A stretch of DNA of 64,000 nt from Takakia lepidozioides (lineage: Eukaryota; Streptophyta; Takakiopsida; Takakiales; Takakiaceae): positions 67,808,756 through 67,872,755 of the forward strand of contig CM060731.1 of NCBI GenBank assembly GCA_030704615.1. The letters run 5' to 3'. A program made the translations under genes and the position numbers. The notes under the pieces were generated by a model. It had not been told where the DNA came from, made no database searches, and saw nothing but the letters and a program-made list of their open reading frames with translations. The number at the start of each line of letters is the position of its first letter. Positions within the stretch are counted from its first letter, which is position 1. Shown piece by piece: positions 33,714 to 45,415 of the stretch.

Positions 33714-36453
33714 GTGAAGGCCAAGATGGTGAAACAATCCAGCATGCACAAAGCGCGCAAAACGTACCATGAGGTATACGACTCGGACAAGTGGGAATCG
33801 CTGATATGCGAGGCTCACTCTGAGGCAAGGCTTGAAGAGCCTGGTGATGATAATAGGAAGCCATTTAGATGTATTCATTGTCGTAAAGTTTTTAAAGATA
33901 AGAAGAAAGTTAACATTCACATGATAAATGGCTGTGATGTAGCTGTGGAAAAGGGTGGTCCTAAACTGAAAATGTACCCTGTGTTTGAGCCGGGGTAGAG
34001 GCACATCATGGAGGGTGTTCTTTGTAAGCATGGGCTGAAGCGTCCTGGAAAAGGGATGAAGATGAGGGTAGAGGGTGACGATAGTATTATGGAGGAGGCT
34101 ACACGAGATGTTAAGCGCAGGAAGCAGTTGAGTCTACGGAAGGAGCCAGGGAATGATTCTGAGGATGACGATATCTCCATCTTGGACACACCTCCTCTCG
34201 TGCCACAGGTAACTGTTACCACTCAACGCATTGGCAACTCTACTTTGGACGGACCTCCTGTTGTGCCACAGGCACCTGTTACCACTCAACGCATTGGCAG
34301 CTCTACTTTGAACGGACCTGCTGCTGTGCCACAGGACACCGTGAAAGTTCACCGCATTGTGAAGACTACATAGGACGGACTTGCTACTGTGCCATAGGAA
34401 AGTCGCCAACCTGAAGACCACATTGTGAAGGAGGTACATGTTGCATCTTTAAGTAGAGAAGAGGCCATAGATGGCTTTGTGAAGGCGTCATTGCTGCTGA
34501 CCTCGGATATTGTTGTGCCTCCGAAACCCGCACCTGTTCCATGCCCAGGACTCACCTATCTAATGAAGTACGGCTTGCTGCCCGAGGGATTCCCTTCTCC
34601 GGATGATGCTTCTTTCCCAGACCACCTTGTTGCACTTATTGGGAAATTCAAGTTTTCAGACCAAATGATAAGCACCGCCTTTGGTCAATGGTGGCTTAAG
34701 GCACGGGTACATACACCTTCTTTCTGGCCTGCACCTTCTTTTACATGTTCCCTTCCTTCATGATTCGTGTCTCTACAATTTGTTGGAAGTTCCGAGCTGT
34801 AGTAAGTTTACTATGACTGCTGAAATGAACCTTGCATCTCCAATGGGGGGAGAGCAGATCCATGCATCTCCAATGGAGAAGGCAGTTGTTGAAAAAGTGG
34901 TGGAGCTATTCAGGGGCCGTCCTGGAGTATGGCGTGAGCATATTGCTCAGTTGAATGAATGCCAACGTGTGTTTGCACATCACAACTATACCAAGGCATT
35001 GCTAGATTGTGAACTCGAATTGGTTGCAGCTCAGTCTCAGTTGGAGGCTCGTAGAAGGCTGTTCGTGGATGAGAACATTGCAAAATGGGATAGAGAGCAA
35101 TATGACGTCAAACAGGAGGGAATCTGGTCCCCTCTATACCAAATTATTACAGAAGGTGAGATCCCTGAGGTGTTGCCCATTATGTTCACACATGCAGAAG
35201 ACGAAGCCGAGAGGTTGATGGTCAATCTGGTCTTGGCTCGGAAAAATGCTCCACCTCCAAAGGTGCCGCTGTTCATACGGATATTACATCAGATTTGGAT
35301 GTGTCAAGTTCACAAGACATCACCTCTTTCCATTCCCCGAAACCAGGTTTTGGAAAGCCTGCAACACCATCTTCTGAATACATAGGATGGTCATGGTGCC
35401 CTCAGAAATGCCAGTGACAACTTCCTCAAGGTTGGATATTTTCTGTACGGTGCCATGCCCCCATATGAGGAAGCCCGGACTGTGGTACAGGGGGCGGTTG
35501 CAGCCCTTGTGGGTGTGAGCAGTGAGGATTGCGATCGAGTTGTTCATGAATTGGAAGAGTTCATGCGTGAGGTCCACTGCAGAGCTGTGTGTGACCTCGC
35601 TATACTTAATCCGAGTGCCTTCAAGAAGTTGTGGTGTGGGAGTGCAACAAGTGAGGGTGCAGGGGCCAAGAAAAAATCCGTGCAGGACTTCATTCATATT
35701 TTGGGACATCGGGAGGAAGTCGACATGGGATGGCTTCCTTGCCCACCAGGTCTGTATTGGCCTTACATTTTGTTGCGATATGCATATTAGATTGTCCTAC
35801 TTAGTAACAATGTTATTGTGCTCGTTTTCACCTGTTGGCAAATGTCACTATAACATATACTGAATGCATTCATACTTCTGCAGGTTCTTTTGATTACGGG
35901 GAATCCAACATACATGAGAAAATTGCTGCATCCCGGCAAAGCCTGCATGATGTCCACATTGAGAGGCATGCAAGGGATGAGGCGCGTTTCTCCAAACCTC
36001 CACATGAAGAGCGAAATTCGGGTATCCTTGAACGTCAGTCACAAGACACACGAGGTCCACCTCCAAACAATACAAACAATGGGGGCATCATCCTCGCTGT
36101 TGATATGGCATGCTCAGGCATCATTTCTGAAGACAGGTCAATTATGCTGGTGGAAAATGTGCTGCAGGATCCTCTCCTCCCTTAGCCCGAACACAACGCT
36201 AATCCTGAACAACCATGAGACGACATACACTGCCCAGAACCAGGTCCCATGACTCAACTTGAAATGCAACTAAATGCCAGTCAGGTATTTCCTAACTTGT
36301 ATGGACCGCCTCCCCCTGTGGCGTCTTTTGCTTCTGAACAAACCCTCTTTCACATGAATGACTTCAACAGTCCTCCACCCCTTAGTACGCGATATCCGAC
36401 TGATGAGATGTCATTGTACATGCAATAAGCAATGTCGGATCTTCCGTAACCCA
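33714..36453 (+). pseudogene. Multi-exon zinc-finger gene of unknown family, decayed
   Basis: From 33714 one frame encodes MKAKMVKQSSMHKARKTYHE, then a zinc-finger motif CIHCRKVFKDKKKVNIHMIN-GC (Cys-x2-Cys-x12-His-x4-Cys, about 33868-33935), a basic stretch, and an acidic segment. Four imperfect repeats of about 22 residues (VPQAPVTTQRIGSSTLNGP type) lie at 34188-34400. Further blocks: TYLMKYGLLPEGFPSPDDAS, DEAERLMVNLVLARK, RVVHELEEFMREVHCRAVCD, and after a GT-AG intron (donor at 35748, acceptor before 35883) DVHIERHARDEARFSKPPHE. In-frame stops: TAG at 33996, 34371, 34395, 35383 and 36183, TGA 36216, TAA 36426 and 36447. It runs into the assembly gap. Frame choice at 35260-35385 is uncertain. 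I do not recognise the family. Confidence 0.5.
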
Positions 36454-36953
36454 NNNNNNNNNNNNNNNNNNNNNNNNNNNNNNNNNNNNNNNNNNNNNNN
36501 NNNNNNNNNNNNNNNNNNNNNNNNNNNNNNNNNNNNNNNNNNNNNNNNNNNNNNNNNNNNNNNNNNNNNNNNNNNNNNNNNNNNNNNNNNNNNNNNNNNN
36601 NNNNNNNNNNNNNNNNNNNNNNNNNNNNNNNNNNNNNNNNNNNNNNNNNNNNNNNNNNNNNNNNNNNNNNNNNNNNNNNNNNNNNNNNNNNNNNNNNNNN
36701 NNNNNNNNNNNNNNNNNNNNNNNNNNNNNNNNNNNNNNNNNNNNNNNNNNNNNNNNNNNNNNNNNNNNNNNNNNNNNNNNNNNNNNNNNNNNNNNNNNNN
36801 NNNNNNNNNNNNNNNNNNNNNNNNNNNNNNNNNNNNNNNNNNNNNNNNNNNNNNNNNNNNNNNNNNNNNNNNNNNNNNNNNNNNNNNNNNNNNNNNNNNN
36901 NNNNNNNNNNNNNNNNNNNNNNNNNNNNNNNNNNNNNNNNNNNNNNNNNNNNN
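36454..36953. other. Assembly gap, 500 N
   Basis: Exactly 500 N, a conventional placeholder, so the true distance between the flanks is unknown and the 33.7-36.4 kb gene may continue inside it. Confidence 0.99.
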
Positions 36954-37639
36954 TCCACTCAAACAGAAAATGCCATCCTGGTTGTCTAACATGACAACTC
37001 CAGTGTCACCATGGCGCGCTCAATGCTGGCCTAGCTGGCAGCTCCATCAACCTGCAGCGCCAGCTTGCCATGGCGCCGCCGTGGCAGTCTTGACCCTCAA
37101 ATCCCGAGGATCCCTCCGGCACTACACCTCCCACTATCTCCGCAGAAGAATGAAGTAACCTCCCCACTCTCACAGATGTAGCTGCCAGCCTGAACACCTC
37201 AGCTGGTTTTACCCCCGCGTCGCAATCATGGTAGCCCGAGAACAATGCGAGCCTGCACACCACAGATGTGGCCGCTCCCTAGCCAGCACACTAGCACTGC
37301 CGTAGCCTTGGCAACACTAGGTAGTGGTGCTACCCGTGTAGCCTCTCCCCAATGCATAGTAACCTCCGCCTCGTAACAGTCGGCGAGAACTAGGTGCCAT
37401 GGATGGCGTCGACATGTCTCCGCCAATGTGAATGACTGAGGAAGCCTAGCCTGACGGCTGCCTCCCCACGCTGTGGATCCAACTCCACCTCTGCACCTCG
37501 TGGCTCAGGAACTCGTGCTGCTCCTCGAGTCATCGGCTTGCAGCATGACTCCACCTGCACTAGTGGTTAGTGCTGATCCACACATGAATCCATGCCTTCC
37601 CATATCTCCTCCCTCAGGAGCAGGAGGTGGACCATCCGG

Positions 37640-38960
37640 CCTAGAGCCACGGTACCACCTGACTGTACCATGGCAGCGACCTATGCTCTAGCTGCTGAAG
37701 CCGGTTGGCCATGCCTGTGTCAACACCCTGACCTCCGCGTCCTTGGCCACGTGAGCTGCCCTTGCCTGCACCTCGTGCCTGCCACCTCGTCCCCTCTGGC
37801 TCTCCACCTCGGCCCCGGCCACCATTGTTCCCTTGGAACTGGCCTGGGCGCAACTCAGGATGCAAACCATAACACTGAGCCTCTCCATGCCCGTGTTTGC
37901 CACAATGCCCACACTGTAACTGTGCAGGCTGTGCATGTGCCGGCCCTTTGCCTCCCTCTGACAATCCTTCTTGACATGGGTCCTCCACATGTCCAGCCAC
38001 ACCACATCCGCCCGTTGTTGGCCAGCAAATGAAGGGAGAGACCCCTGCATCTGAGGTCCTCTCTGCCCTTCCCTGAGCTTCACCTGAGCCCCGCCTGTTT
38101 GCCTTGAGCACGTTGAGGGTAGTGGTTGGCTAGGAGCACCACTACCGCCCGTGGTGTCTCCTTAGCAAATCCCACCATGACCACTCGTTCCCTCCACCAT
38201 GTGTGAGCTCTATCGCGCTCTGCCAGCAAAAACACATTTGCTAAGGTGGGGTTGGGCCGCGTTGTAGGAGAGTTGCATCCCGCACCCTTTCTCCTCAGCT
38301 CCTTGGTCCAATATCCCATACCAGAATTGACTGCCTGAGCTTCCGTAACCCCTTGGGTTACATTTATCAAGCGCCTCATGCGAGTGAAAGCCTGCCTCAA
38401 GCTCTCGAGTCGGCCTTCCGTTGGAACTCTTGCAAGCTCCGCAACTTCTCTGTCCTCACCCCTTTGTAGTTCCCTCTCAACTCTTCGGAAGAAACTCCAC
38501 AACAGGGTTGAAGGCAGGCACGGTGCTAGTGCTGGTGCGCGGTAGTGGCTTGGGTGGACGTCGTAGCTACGTGTACCACCAGTCCCACTGCTCTTGCTGA
38601 AGCTGCCGGAAGCAGCGCGCAGGTGTAGCCACTGCCCTCGTGGCTCTAGTGCCCCTAGTGATGGAGACATAGTCGGGTGACCAGTACATCCTCCACTCCT
38701 CGATCTCAACCTCATGCCCCCGCCTGAACTCATGGTAATCATCCATAGGCGGCCCCTCAAGTGCTGAAACAGCCCTTTCCATGCCATGAACGGCGTAAAT
38801 AGTTGTGGATTGCGCATTTGCTGCAAATCACACCAACTATCAAACTCTTGGATAAAATCATTCCAACTCAATGGTGCCACCGCCCCAGAGTACCTCGTGC
38901 CCCTTGTAGCTCATACATCTCCTCCATTGTGTCCCACAACAATGGCAAGAAAACAACTTG
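37640..38960 (-). pseudogene. Ty3/gypsy-like gag remnant
   Basis: On the minus strand, APLSWNDFIQEFDSWC near 38830-38880 resembles the W-x2-F-x3-F core of retrotransposon gag, followed in other frames by VERELQRGEDREVAELARVP, TEGRLESLRQAFTRMRRL (38390-38500) and a CCHC knuckle CGHCGKHGHGEAQC (about 37865-37910). Another cysteine/histidine cluster (HVKKDC) lies at about 37970. Several frameshifts are needed. GC content is much higher than in the rest of the left half. No polymerase follows toward 36954, where the gap begins. Confidence 0.55.
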
Positions 38961-39120
38961 CACCGCCGGTATGAGCCCTCGCTGATTCACAATCCGAATC
39001 AGAACCTTCCGTGGAAGACACAGGAGGTGAAGGTGGCCTAAACCGCACACCTCGTCTCGTGTACCCACTAGTATCACTAGTGCTCGAACCGGCACTGTCC
39101 CAGCAACTAGTGGCACCTCC

Positions 39121-39780
39121 GTGTTGACACTCAACCGGTCATGAACATGTCTCTAACCCCCTCTCCACAAGGTAAACCGGGTAGAGACCTGTTGCGGCTT
39201 ATGGTTTGGAATACTAATTCCTAACATAGCCTACACCTGTACCTGCATCCACCGCAAGCACTCCTATGGTTGGCTGGTCATCACCTCCAACCTCACCACA
39301 GGAGAAACCAATGATGGTCTGGCTGGTCATCACCCCAGTCTCACCATCGACAGCATGCTCTAGGACTGGCCGGTGATCAAATCCGGACCAATCACCTATA
39401 AAAACAGCGCCCACACAAACACTAGCATGGCGCACAGTCAAGCATGCAGGTATGGAGGGATCCAAACACAAGAAATCAGAATCGACAACTCCCCCACACC
39501 AAAACAACTCCACGGTGTTGCTCCTGCAAGGACACCCCAGCCCAAACCGGACTGACTCTTGCCTCCACCTACGGAAAGGTCTTGGCCTAATGAGAGGGTG
39601 GAAACTACGAGGAAGGAAGCTAAAGCAATGCCTAACCCCAGCATGCTCTCATCCCAACACTCTGCCTCTCCTCTCTACCCTCACTTGCATGACCATTGGA
39701 ATATCATGAAGATACCTCAAACCGCCCTCCACGAGCTTCAAAATTAGGCCTTCCAGACCACATGCCAGTCCTTAGGCAGT
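39121..39780 (+). other. Possible LTR or promoter remnant
   Basis: The segment begins TGTTGACACTCAACC, contains two copies of GGCTGGTCATCACC (about 39261 and 39320), CCAATCACC and a TATA-like CTATAAAAAC (39397-39406). That layout resembles the U3/R part of an LTR, but no matching second LTR is visible. Low confidence. Confidence 0.25.
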
Positions 39781-39784
39781 CCAC

Positions 39785-41755
39785 CAGTGCCTCCACGAGT
39801 CAGCACAGGCCGCCCACAGGTCAACACGGGCCACCACAGACCAGCACAGGCCCACAAAGCCTCACTGGTCACAGCCGTCACAGTCCCACAGGCCACTGGG
39901 CACAGCCTGTCGCAGCCCCTTACAGCCTGTCACAGCCTCAAAGGCCACTGGGCACGCCTGTCACAGCCTGACACAGCCCGTCACAGCCCCACAGGGCACG
40001 GGCACAGCCTGTCACAGCCCATCACAGCCCATCACAGCCCGTCACAGCCTCAAAGGCCTCAGGCACGGCCTGTCACAGCCCCTCACAGCCCCGTCACAGC
40101 CCCAAAGGCCTCAGGCACGGCCTGTCACAGCCCCTCAAGCCCGTCACAGCCCAAAGGCCATGGGCACGGCCTGTCACAGCCCCTCACAGCCCGTCACAGC
40201 CCCAAAGGCCTCAGGCACGGCCTGTCACAGCCCCTCACAGCCCGTCACAGCCCCAAAAGGCCATGGGCACGGCCTGTCACAGCCCTCACAGCCCGCACAG
40301 CCTCAAAGGCCTCAGGCACGGCCTGTCACAGCCCGTCCACAGCCCCAAAGGCCATGGGCACAGCCTGTCACAGCTCGCCGCAGCCTGTCACAGCCCGTCA
40401 CAGCCCCACAGGCCTCAGGGCACAGCCTGTCACAGCCCCGCACAGCCCGTCACAGCCCCAAAGGCCATGGGCACGGCCTGTCACGCCCCTCACAGCCCGT
40501 CACAGCCCCAAAGGCCTCAGGCACGGCCTGTCACAGCCCCTCACAGCCCGTCACCAGCCCCAAAGGCCATGGGCACGGCCTATCACAGCCCCTCACAGCC
40601 CGTAACAGCCCCAAAGGCCTCAGGCACGGCCTGTCACAGCCCCTCACAGCCCGTCACAGCCCCAAAGGCCATGGGCACGGCCTGTCACAGCCCCTCACAG
40701 CCCGTCACAGCCCCAAAGGCCATGGGCACGGCCTGTCACAGCCCCTCACAGCCCGTCACAGCCTCAAAGGCCTCAGGCACGGCCTGTCACAGCCCGTCAC
40801 AGCCCCAAAGGCCATGGGCACAGCGTCACAGCTCGCCGCAACCTGTCACAGCCGTCACAGCCCCACAGGCCTCAGGCACAGCCTGTCACAGTCCCGCAAC
40901 AGCCCGTCACAGCCCCAAAGGCCATGGGCAAGGCCTGTCACAGCCCCTCACAGCCCGTCACAGCCCCAAAGGCCTCAGGCACGGCCTGTCACAGCCCCTC
41001 ACAGCCCGTCACAGCCCCAAAGGCCATGGGCACGGCCTGTCACAGCCCCTCACAGCCCGTCACAGCCTCAAAGGCCTCAGGCACGGCCTGTCACAGCCCG
41101 TCACAGCCCGTCACAGCCCAAAGGCCATGGGCACAGCCTGTCACAGCTCGCCACAGCCTGTCACAGCCCGTCACAGCCCCACAGGCCTCAGGGCACAGCC
41201 TGTCACAGCCCGCACAGCCCGTACAGCCCCAAAGGCCAGGGCACGGCCTGTCAGAGCCCGTCACAGCCCGTCACAGCCTCAAAGGCCTCAAGCACGGCCT
41301 GTCACAGCCCCTCACAGCCCATCACAGCCCCAAAGGCCATGGGCACAGCCTGTCACAGCCCATCACAGCCCCACAGGCCTCAGGGCACAGCCTGTCACAG
41401 CCCCGCACAGCCCCAAAGGCCACTGGGCACAGCCTGTCACAGCCTGACACAGCCCGTCACAGCCCCACAGGCACAGGGCACCGCCTGTCACAGCCCATCA
41501 CAGCCTATCACAGCCTGTCACAGCCTGTCACAGCTTGCCACAGCCCATCACAGCCCGTCACAGCCCCACAGGGCACAGGGCACAGCCCGTCACAGCCCGT
41601 CACAGCTCGCCACAGCCTCACACAGCCCGTCACAGCCCCACAGGGCACAGGGCACAGCCTGTCACAGCCCCTCACAGCCCGTGACAGCTTGCCACAGCCT
41701 GTCACAGCCCCTCACAGCCCGTGACAGCTTGCCACAGCCTGTCACAGCCCCACAC
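39785..41755. repeat. GC-rich minisatellite, 51-bp unit built from 10-bp sub-units, about 2 kb
   Basis: The unit is CCCCAAAGGCC, then TCAGGCACGG or ATGGGCACGG, then CCTGTCACAG, CCCCTCACAG, CCCGTCACAG (51 bp). The two variants alternate in much of the array, giving a 102-bp higher-order period. The sub-unit C-C-x-G-T-C-A-C-A-G repeats every 10 bp. The ends are less regular (CACAGGGCACAGGGCACAG after 41560). Because 51 is divisible by 3 and no unit contains a stop, long frames stay open on the plus strand (longest 538 codons, 40160-41776; Ser-Gln-Pro-Val-Thr-Ala type). All three plus frames are open over parts of the array, which argues against coding. Confidence 0.95.
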
Positions 41756-41775
41756 ATGGCCGCTCTGGAAGTTTA

Positions 41776-43560
41776 GCCATTTCTCCAAGGGGTTTAGCCA
41801 CGCCAAGCTAGGGTTTGTGTCTCTTGGACTCTAGGCTTCTTTCCACCGAGCTATGGTGGCTGTGAGGAAATCAGCAAGGTATCCTTGCTCTTTCGGCTCC
41901 CACACACCACCATAGTAGCCCTAAGCCATGAGGTGGTTGCCACAAACCAAGCCTTCTTTCTCACTTAGCCTCTCCAAACACGCCACTAAACTCAATGGCA
42001 AACAACCAAGCCCTGCTGGTTCCCAGCCCTTGTGAGCACTCATTCAAGCACTCTCATTGGCCATAGCATCTGTCTTAGAGCCTATTCCAGCCCTCTACAC
42101 CTGTTGCTTCCAGAGTTGCGCTCCCTTCAAGCTTGAAGTTGAAACCCCAACTCACATAGGCCCTACAGTGCTGTTCTTTCACTCCAAGTGGAAACCAGCC
42201 CTAGACCTTCCGTTCTAGCTCTCTAAGGCTTGAAAACAAGAGCCTCAATGGGCTGAAGGCATGCTCCACACATGCCCCACTCTCACCATAAGAGAATCAG
42301 CTCCTTTGCTTCATTTCTTGCACCCACAACCTGATAATACAAGCTTCAGCAGGCTGTGAAAGCATGCTCTACATGCCCTACAGGGAAACCAGCCCCTTCC
42401 TTCCTTTCTTGCACTCCCACACCTAAAAGTGCAAGCCTTCACCAGGCTGATGCATGCTCCACACATACATTGCCCTCACATAAGGGAAGTCAGCCCTTCC
42501 CTCTTCCTTGCTTGCCCTCCAAGCTTGAAGATGGAAGCTTCAATGAGCTGAATACATGCTCCACACATGCAACCTCTTCACACAAGAGATATCAGCCCCC
42601 TATCTTGGCTCCTTGGCTCCTTGATACTCTCTAAGACAAGACTAAGCACTCCATAGCCTTTGCCAAGCTCCTGAAACCCTAAGGCTTACATTTCCAGCCA
42701 CAAGACACTTCTCTTGTGGTGCAAGAGCTCTTCTTCAAGCTCTGAAACCCTAGGTGCACATTCCATGGCCTTGCCGCACCTCTTAGCTCCTGTTCCAGCC
42801 GTGCTCTTGCCATGACAAGAGCCCTCTCAATGCTGAAGCTCGAGATTGAAACCCAATCTCACCATACTCCACAAAGTGCACTGATTTGCCCCAAGCCAAA
42901 TCAGCCCTTTCGCTTGGTCTTGCAATCCTTCACACAATGAAAGCTCGCATTCCCAAGTCCAGTTCTCAGCTTTGCCACCAAAGCCACTATAACCTGCTCT
43001 TGACTGGTCCTCTTCCCAATCGTGCTTGCTCATGCATGTACACAATCTGAAACCATCAAGGTGCTCTGGAATTACCTGCAGTATGGTGCTTTCATCTCTG
43101 AAGCTGAAGATCGAATGCCAAGGTTTACCACCTCGTAACCCACATCGCCTCCGCTTCTAACAACCAAGAGCTCCACGATGCTCCTTGCATAACAACTTGG
43201 TTTCCCTCATTTTCAAGCAAAAACCACAAGTGCTACAACTAACTCGTATCTAGCACTCATAGATACGAGCTCATCTTTCTCGAGTGATAAAGAAGAAGAA
43301 TACAAGCACAAGCTCATGCGAGCTCACAAAGCTGAAGCATAAACTCATGCATATATAACCTCATCACTCAAATACAAGTCAAGCCAAGTGCACCCCACGC
43401 CATGGGGAATCCACACTACGGCGCCATAGCTAGGCGCGGTGAGGCTCAACTCGAGAAAGATGAGCCTCCCGCGCTTGCCGTGAAGATAACCACTCCAGGG
43501 CCTAAATCTGCCTTGACCCCTGGATTGACACTTGGGCCAATCCCAAATGTCAATATGTAA
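41776..43560. other. Non-coding region with about 100-bp imperfect tandem repeats
   Basis: From about 42235 to 42600, phrases such as GCATGCTCCACACATGC, ATCAGC, CTTGC and GAAGCTTCA recur at spacings near 86-106 bp (landmarks about 42258, 42362, 42448, 42554). Diverged units may extend to 43050. At 43243-43269 CTCGTATCTA and TAGATACGAG form a perfect 10-bp stem with a 7-nt loop. No gene is supported. Confidence 0.6.
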
Positions 43561-43789
43561 AAGCTAGCTATTTCCTAGCTAGTTTCACACTAGTGGTAAA
43601 ATAACTTGACACTTGAAAGAAGGAATGTATCACGAGTAACCTCCAACCCCCTATCCATGATATCCCTCACCCTCTACATGTGCTTTGCCATTATCTTGTT
43701 GATGCTTAGTCCCAGACGTAGGTTATGTAACACCCATGATTTCATGTCATCGCTCAAGTGGGGAGCTAATGAAATACGACCTAGTTGCT
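43560..43789 (-). pseudogene. Distal part of the gene interrupted by the chromovirus
   Basis: Read on the minus strand from 43789, the frame gives LAPHLSDDMKSWVLHNLRLG and SINKIMAKHM, then TAG at 43674-43676, then RVRDIMDRGLEVTRDTFLLS. It joins in frame with the proximal part at 50761-51630 if the retrotransposon and one copy of its 5-bp target duplication are removed. The stop is consistent with CAG to TAG. The family is unknown to me; the Leu-Ser-Asp-Asp-x-Lys-x-Trp-Val pattern resembles DNA-binding segments near MULE/FAR1-type proteins, but this is only an impression. Confidence 0.6.
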
Positions 43790-43794
43790 GAGTG
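43790..43794. repeat. Target site duplication (left) of the chromovirus
   Basis: GAGTG abuts the left LTR and is repeated at 50761-50765 beside the right LTR. Five bp is the usual Ty3/gypsy length. Confidence 0.85.
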
Positions 43795-44512
43795 TATCGA
43801 GCACCTCACTTCGGTAAGCTCCCCCTTTAAGTCATAGTTATGATGCGCGCGCCTAACTCCCAAACTGGCCGCCGGGCCAACTCGGAGCTTCGGCTGCTCA
43901 CCGGGATATAAAGGTCCCAGTTTGCTTCTCCACAAGACCCTCTCTCAATTTGGGCCTAGTGGAAATTCCCTTTGGTTGTTGGCAGTCCAGAACAACTCCC
44001 CACACCTTGGTCGCTTTCCAGCTCGCACGCTTATTCACTAGTTTTTGGTCACCAACGGGCTTGTACTATTCTCGGGGTTACTACCCCCTATATATACTTC
44101 TGTGACTGTCAGCGGGGGTTTCACAAACAACCCAGTCATTTTATGGTGAACCACCACGAAAACCCTCGACTCCCGGTGATGAGTCGCGTTGAGTCTTGGC
44201 CCACCCACCACAGCCCCAATGGATCGTGATGAGTCCCAAGACTCCCCACGACTCCCACCACAAGGTCTCCGCCCCATGGTGAGTCTTATGCCACCCCCGC
44301 TAAAACCCACTAAGCTACCACCACTCCTCGTGGACCCACCCCCACCACAACCCGGTGTGGGGGGTTCCACCTAGTGATTGCCTCCGCCTCCTTGAGTGCC
44401 TTGGGCACTCAAGGGTGCTTCAGCCCCCGTACCTATTGTTGCCACTGCCCCCACCATAGGGGCAGCCCCTCTTGAGTCCCGACCCCCTGCCCCAAGGCAA
44501 AGGGCTGCGACA
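43795..44512 (-). repeat. 3' LTR of the chromovirus
   Basis: 718 bp, matching 50060-50760. On the minus strand it begins TGTCGCAGCCC and ends GGTGCTCGATA. The inner end keeps the canonical TG, while the outer end reads TA instead of CA. A G/T-rich tract GGTAGGGGTGTG (complement of 44513-44524) directly precedes it and is the likely polypurine tract. Confidence 0.9.
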
Positions 44513-45415
44513 CACACCCCTACCAACAGGGAGTCGATGTCCTCATCGACTTGTCCATTTTGTAGAAACGAACATCCAAGTTGTGGCGTCCCACATCAAG
44601 GAGTTTGTTCACGTACCATGGCATCCCATAGCAAAGAACCAAATCCCCACTTGACTCTACTCTCCACTAGCTAGTTCGGCCGACTTCCTCCAAGTCCCGG
44701 CCAAGGGTGGAGCCTCTCAAGCTCCACCCAGTGCACTCTTCTTGGCCTACTTCAAGGCCAAGGAATGATCCTCCCCGAGGATCGAATCGCCTTACTGCAA
44801 CAACATTGCTTGCGACCGCTCATGATGCCGCTTTTGGCATCACCTTGAGCAAGGGTTCACCTTGAACCCTTTTTGACTAGGAAAATAACCTTGAACCAAC
44901 CGTGCGCCCCAATCACTACAATTGGGTCCGCCTTGGAATGTTGCCCTGAGGTACGGGAACACGCCGAAGCCGCACTACGACTTCGTCCTGAGGCTACACG
45001 ATTATAGTACGTGAACAGAAGCACGTAGCTTCCGCGTTAGCCCGCACTACAAGGCAACCCCCTCGGTAGCGCAGTTATAGTACGCGCACGTGCCAGATGC
45101 GCACTAGCACGTGAACTCCCAAAGAAGGCGCAAGTTTCCTTGCCCCTTGGATGGGAGTCACCCGATTTTGGCACTACACAAACACACGATTAATTCAATT
45201 TACCTCTCCCACTTTTGTAAGCTAGCATGCATTCTACACACTAGCCAACCATACCATGCATCACCATTCCAAACAAAATAGGAAGCACAACATTTGGAAA
45301 CCATTTCATTTATCACAAATTTGTACAACACAAGTTTTTGCAATCGGATTCTTGAGCTAGCTAAGCCGGACTAAGCATGCATTTCCTCCCCCACACTCCA
45401 AGGTTGATGTCCCCA
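44513..45415 (-). other. Untranslated 3' internal region of the chromovirus
   Basis: Between the pol stop and the 3' LTR there are 0.9 kb without an open frame. Long non-coding 3' internal regions are common in plant Ty3/gypsy elements. Confidence 0.6.

Noticed and set aside
33714-36453. Stop codons repaired by U-to-C RNA editing, as in organelles of some seedless plants
   Set aside because: Such editing is known in organelle transcripts; this window is nuclear, and decay by cytosine deamination explains the pattern with less.
36350-37158. Open frames of 190-266 codons across the gap
   Set aside because: They consist mainly of N and have no sequence support.
39785-41755. CRISPR-like array
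   Set aside because: There are no unique spacers of constant length; the units are contiguous variants of one sequence, and the genome is a plant's.
40160-41776. A 538-codon Ser/Gln/Pro-rich protein
   Set aside because: It is the translation of a 51-bp minisatellite. All three plus-strand frames are open in parts and indels shift between them, so openness follows from unit length and composition.
43243-43269. Rho-independent-type terminator or regulatory hairpin
   Set aside because: The perfect 10-bp stem has no T-run and lies in non-coding plant DNA; a chance palindrome or transposon footprint is as likely.
44038-44674. Open frames on both strands within the LTRs
   Set aside because: They recur in both LTRs as non-coding sequence, and no LTR-encoded protein is expected.
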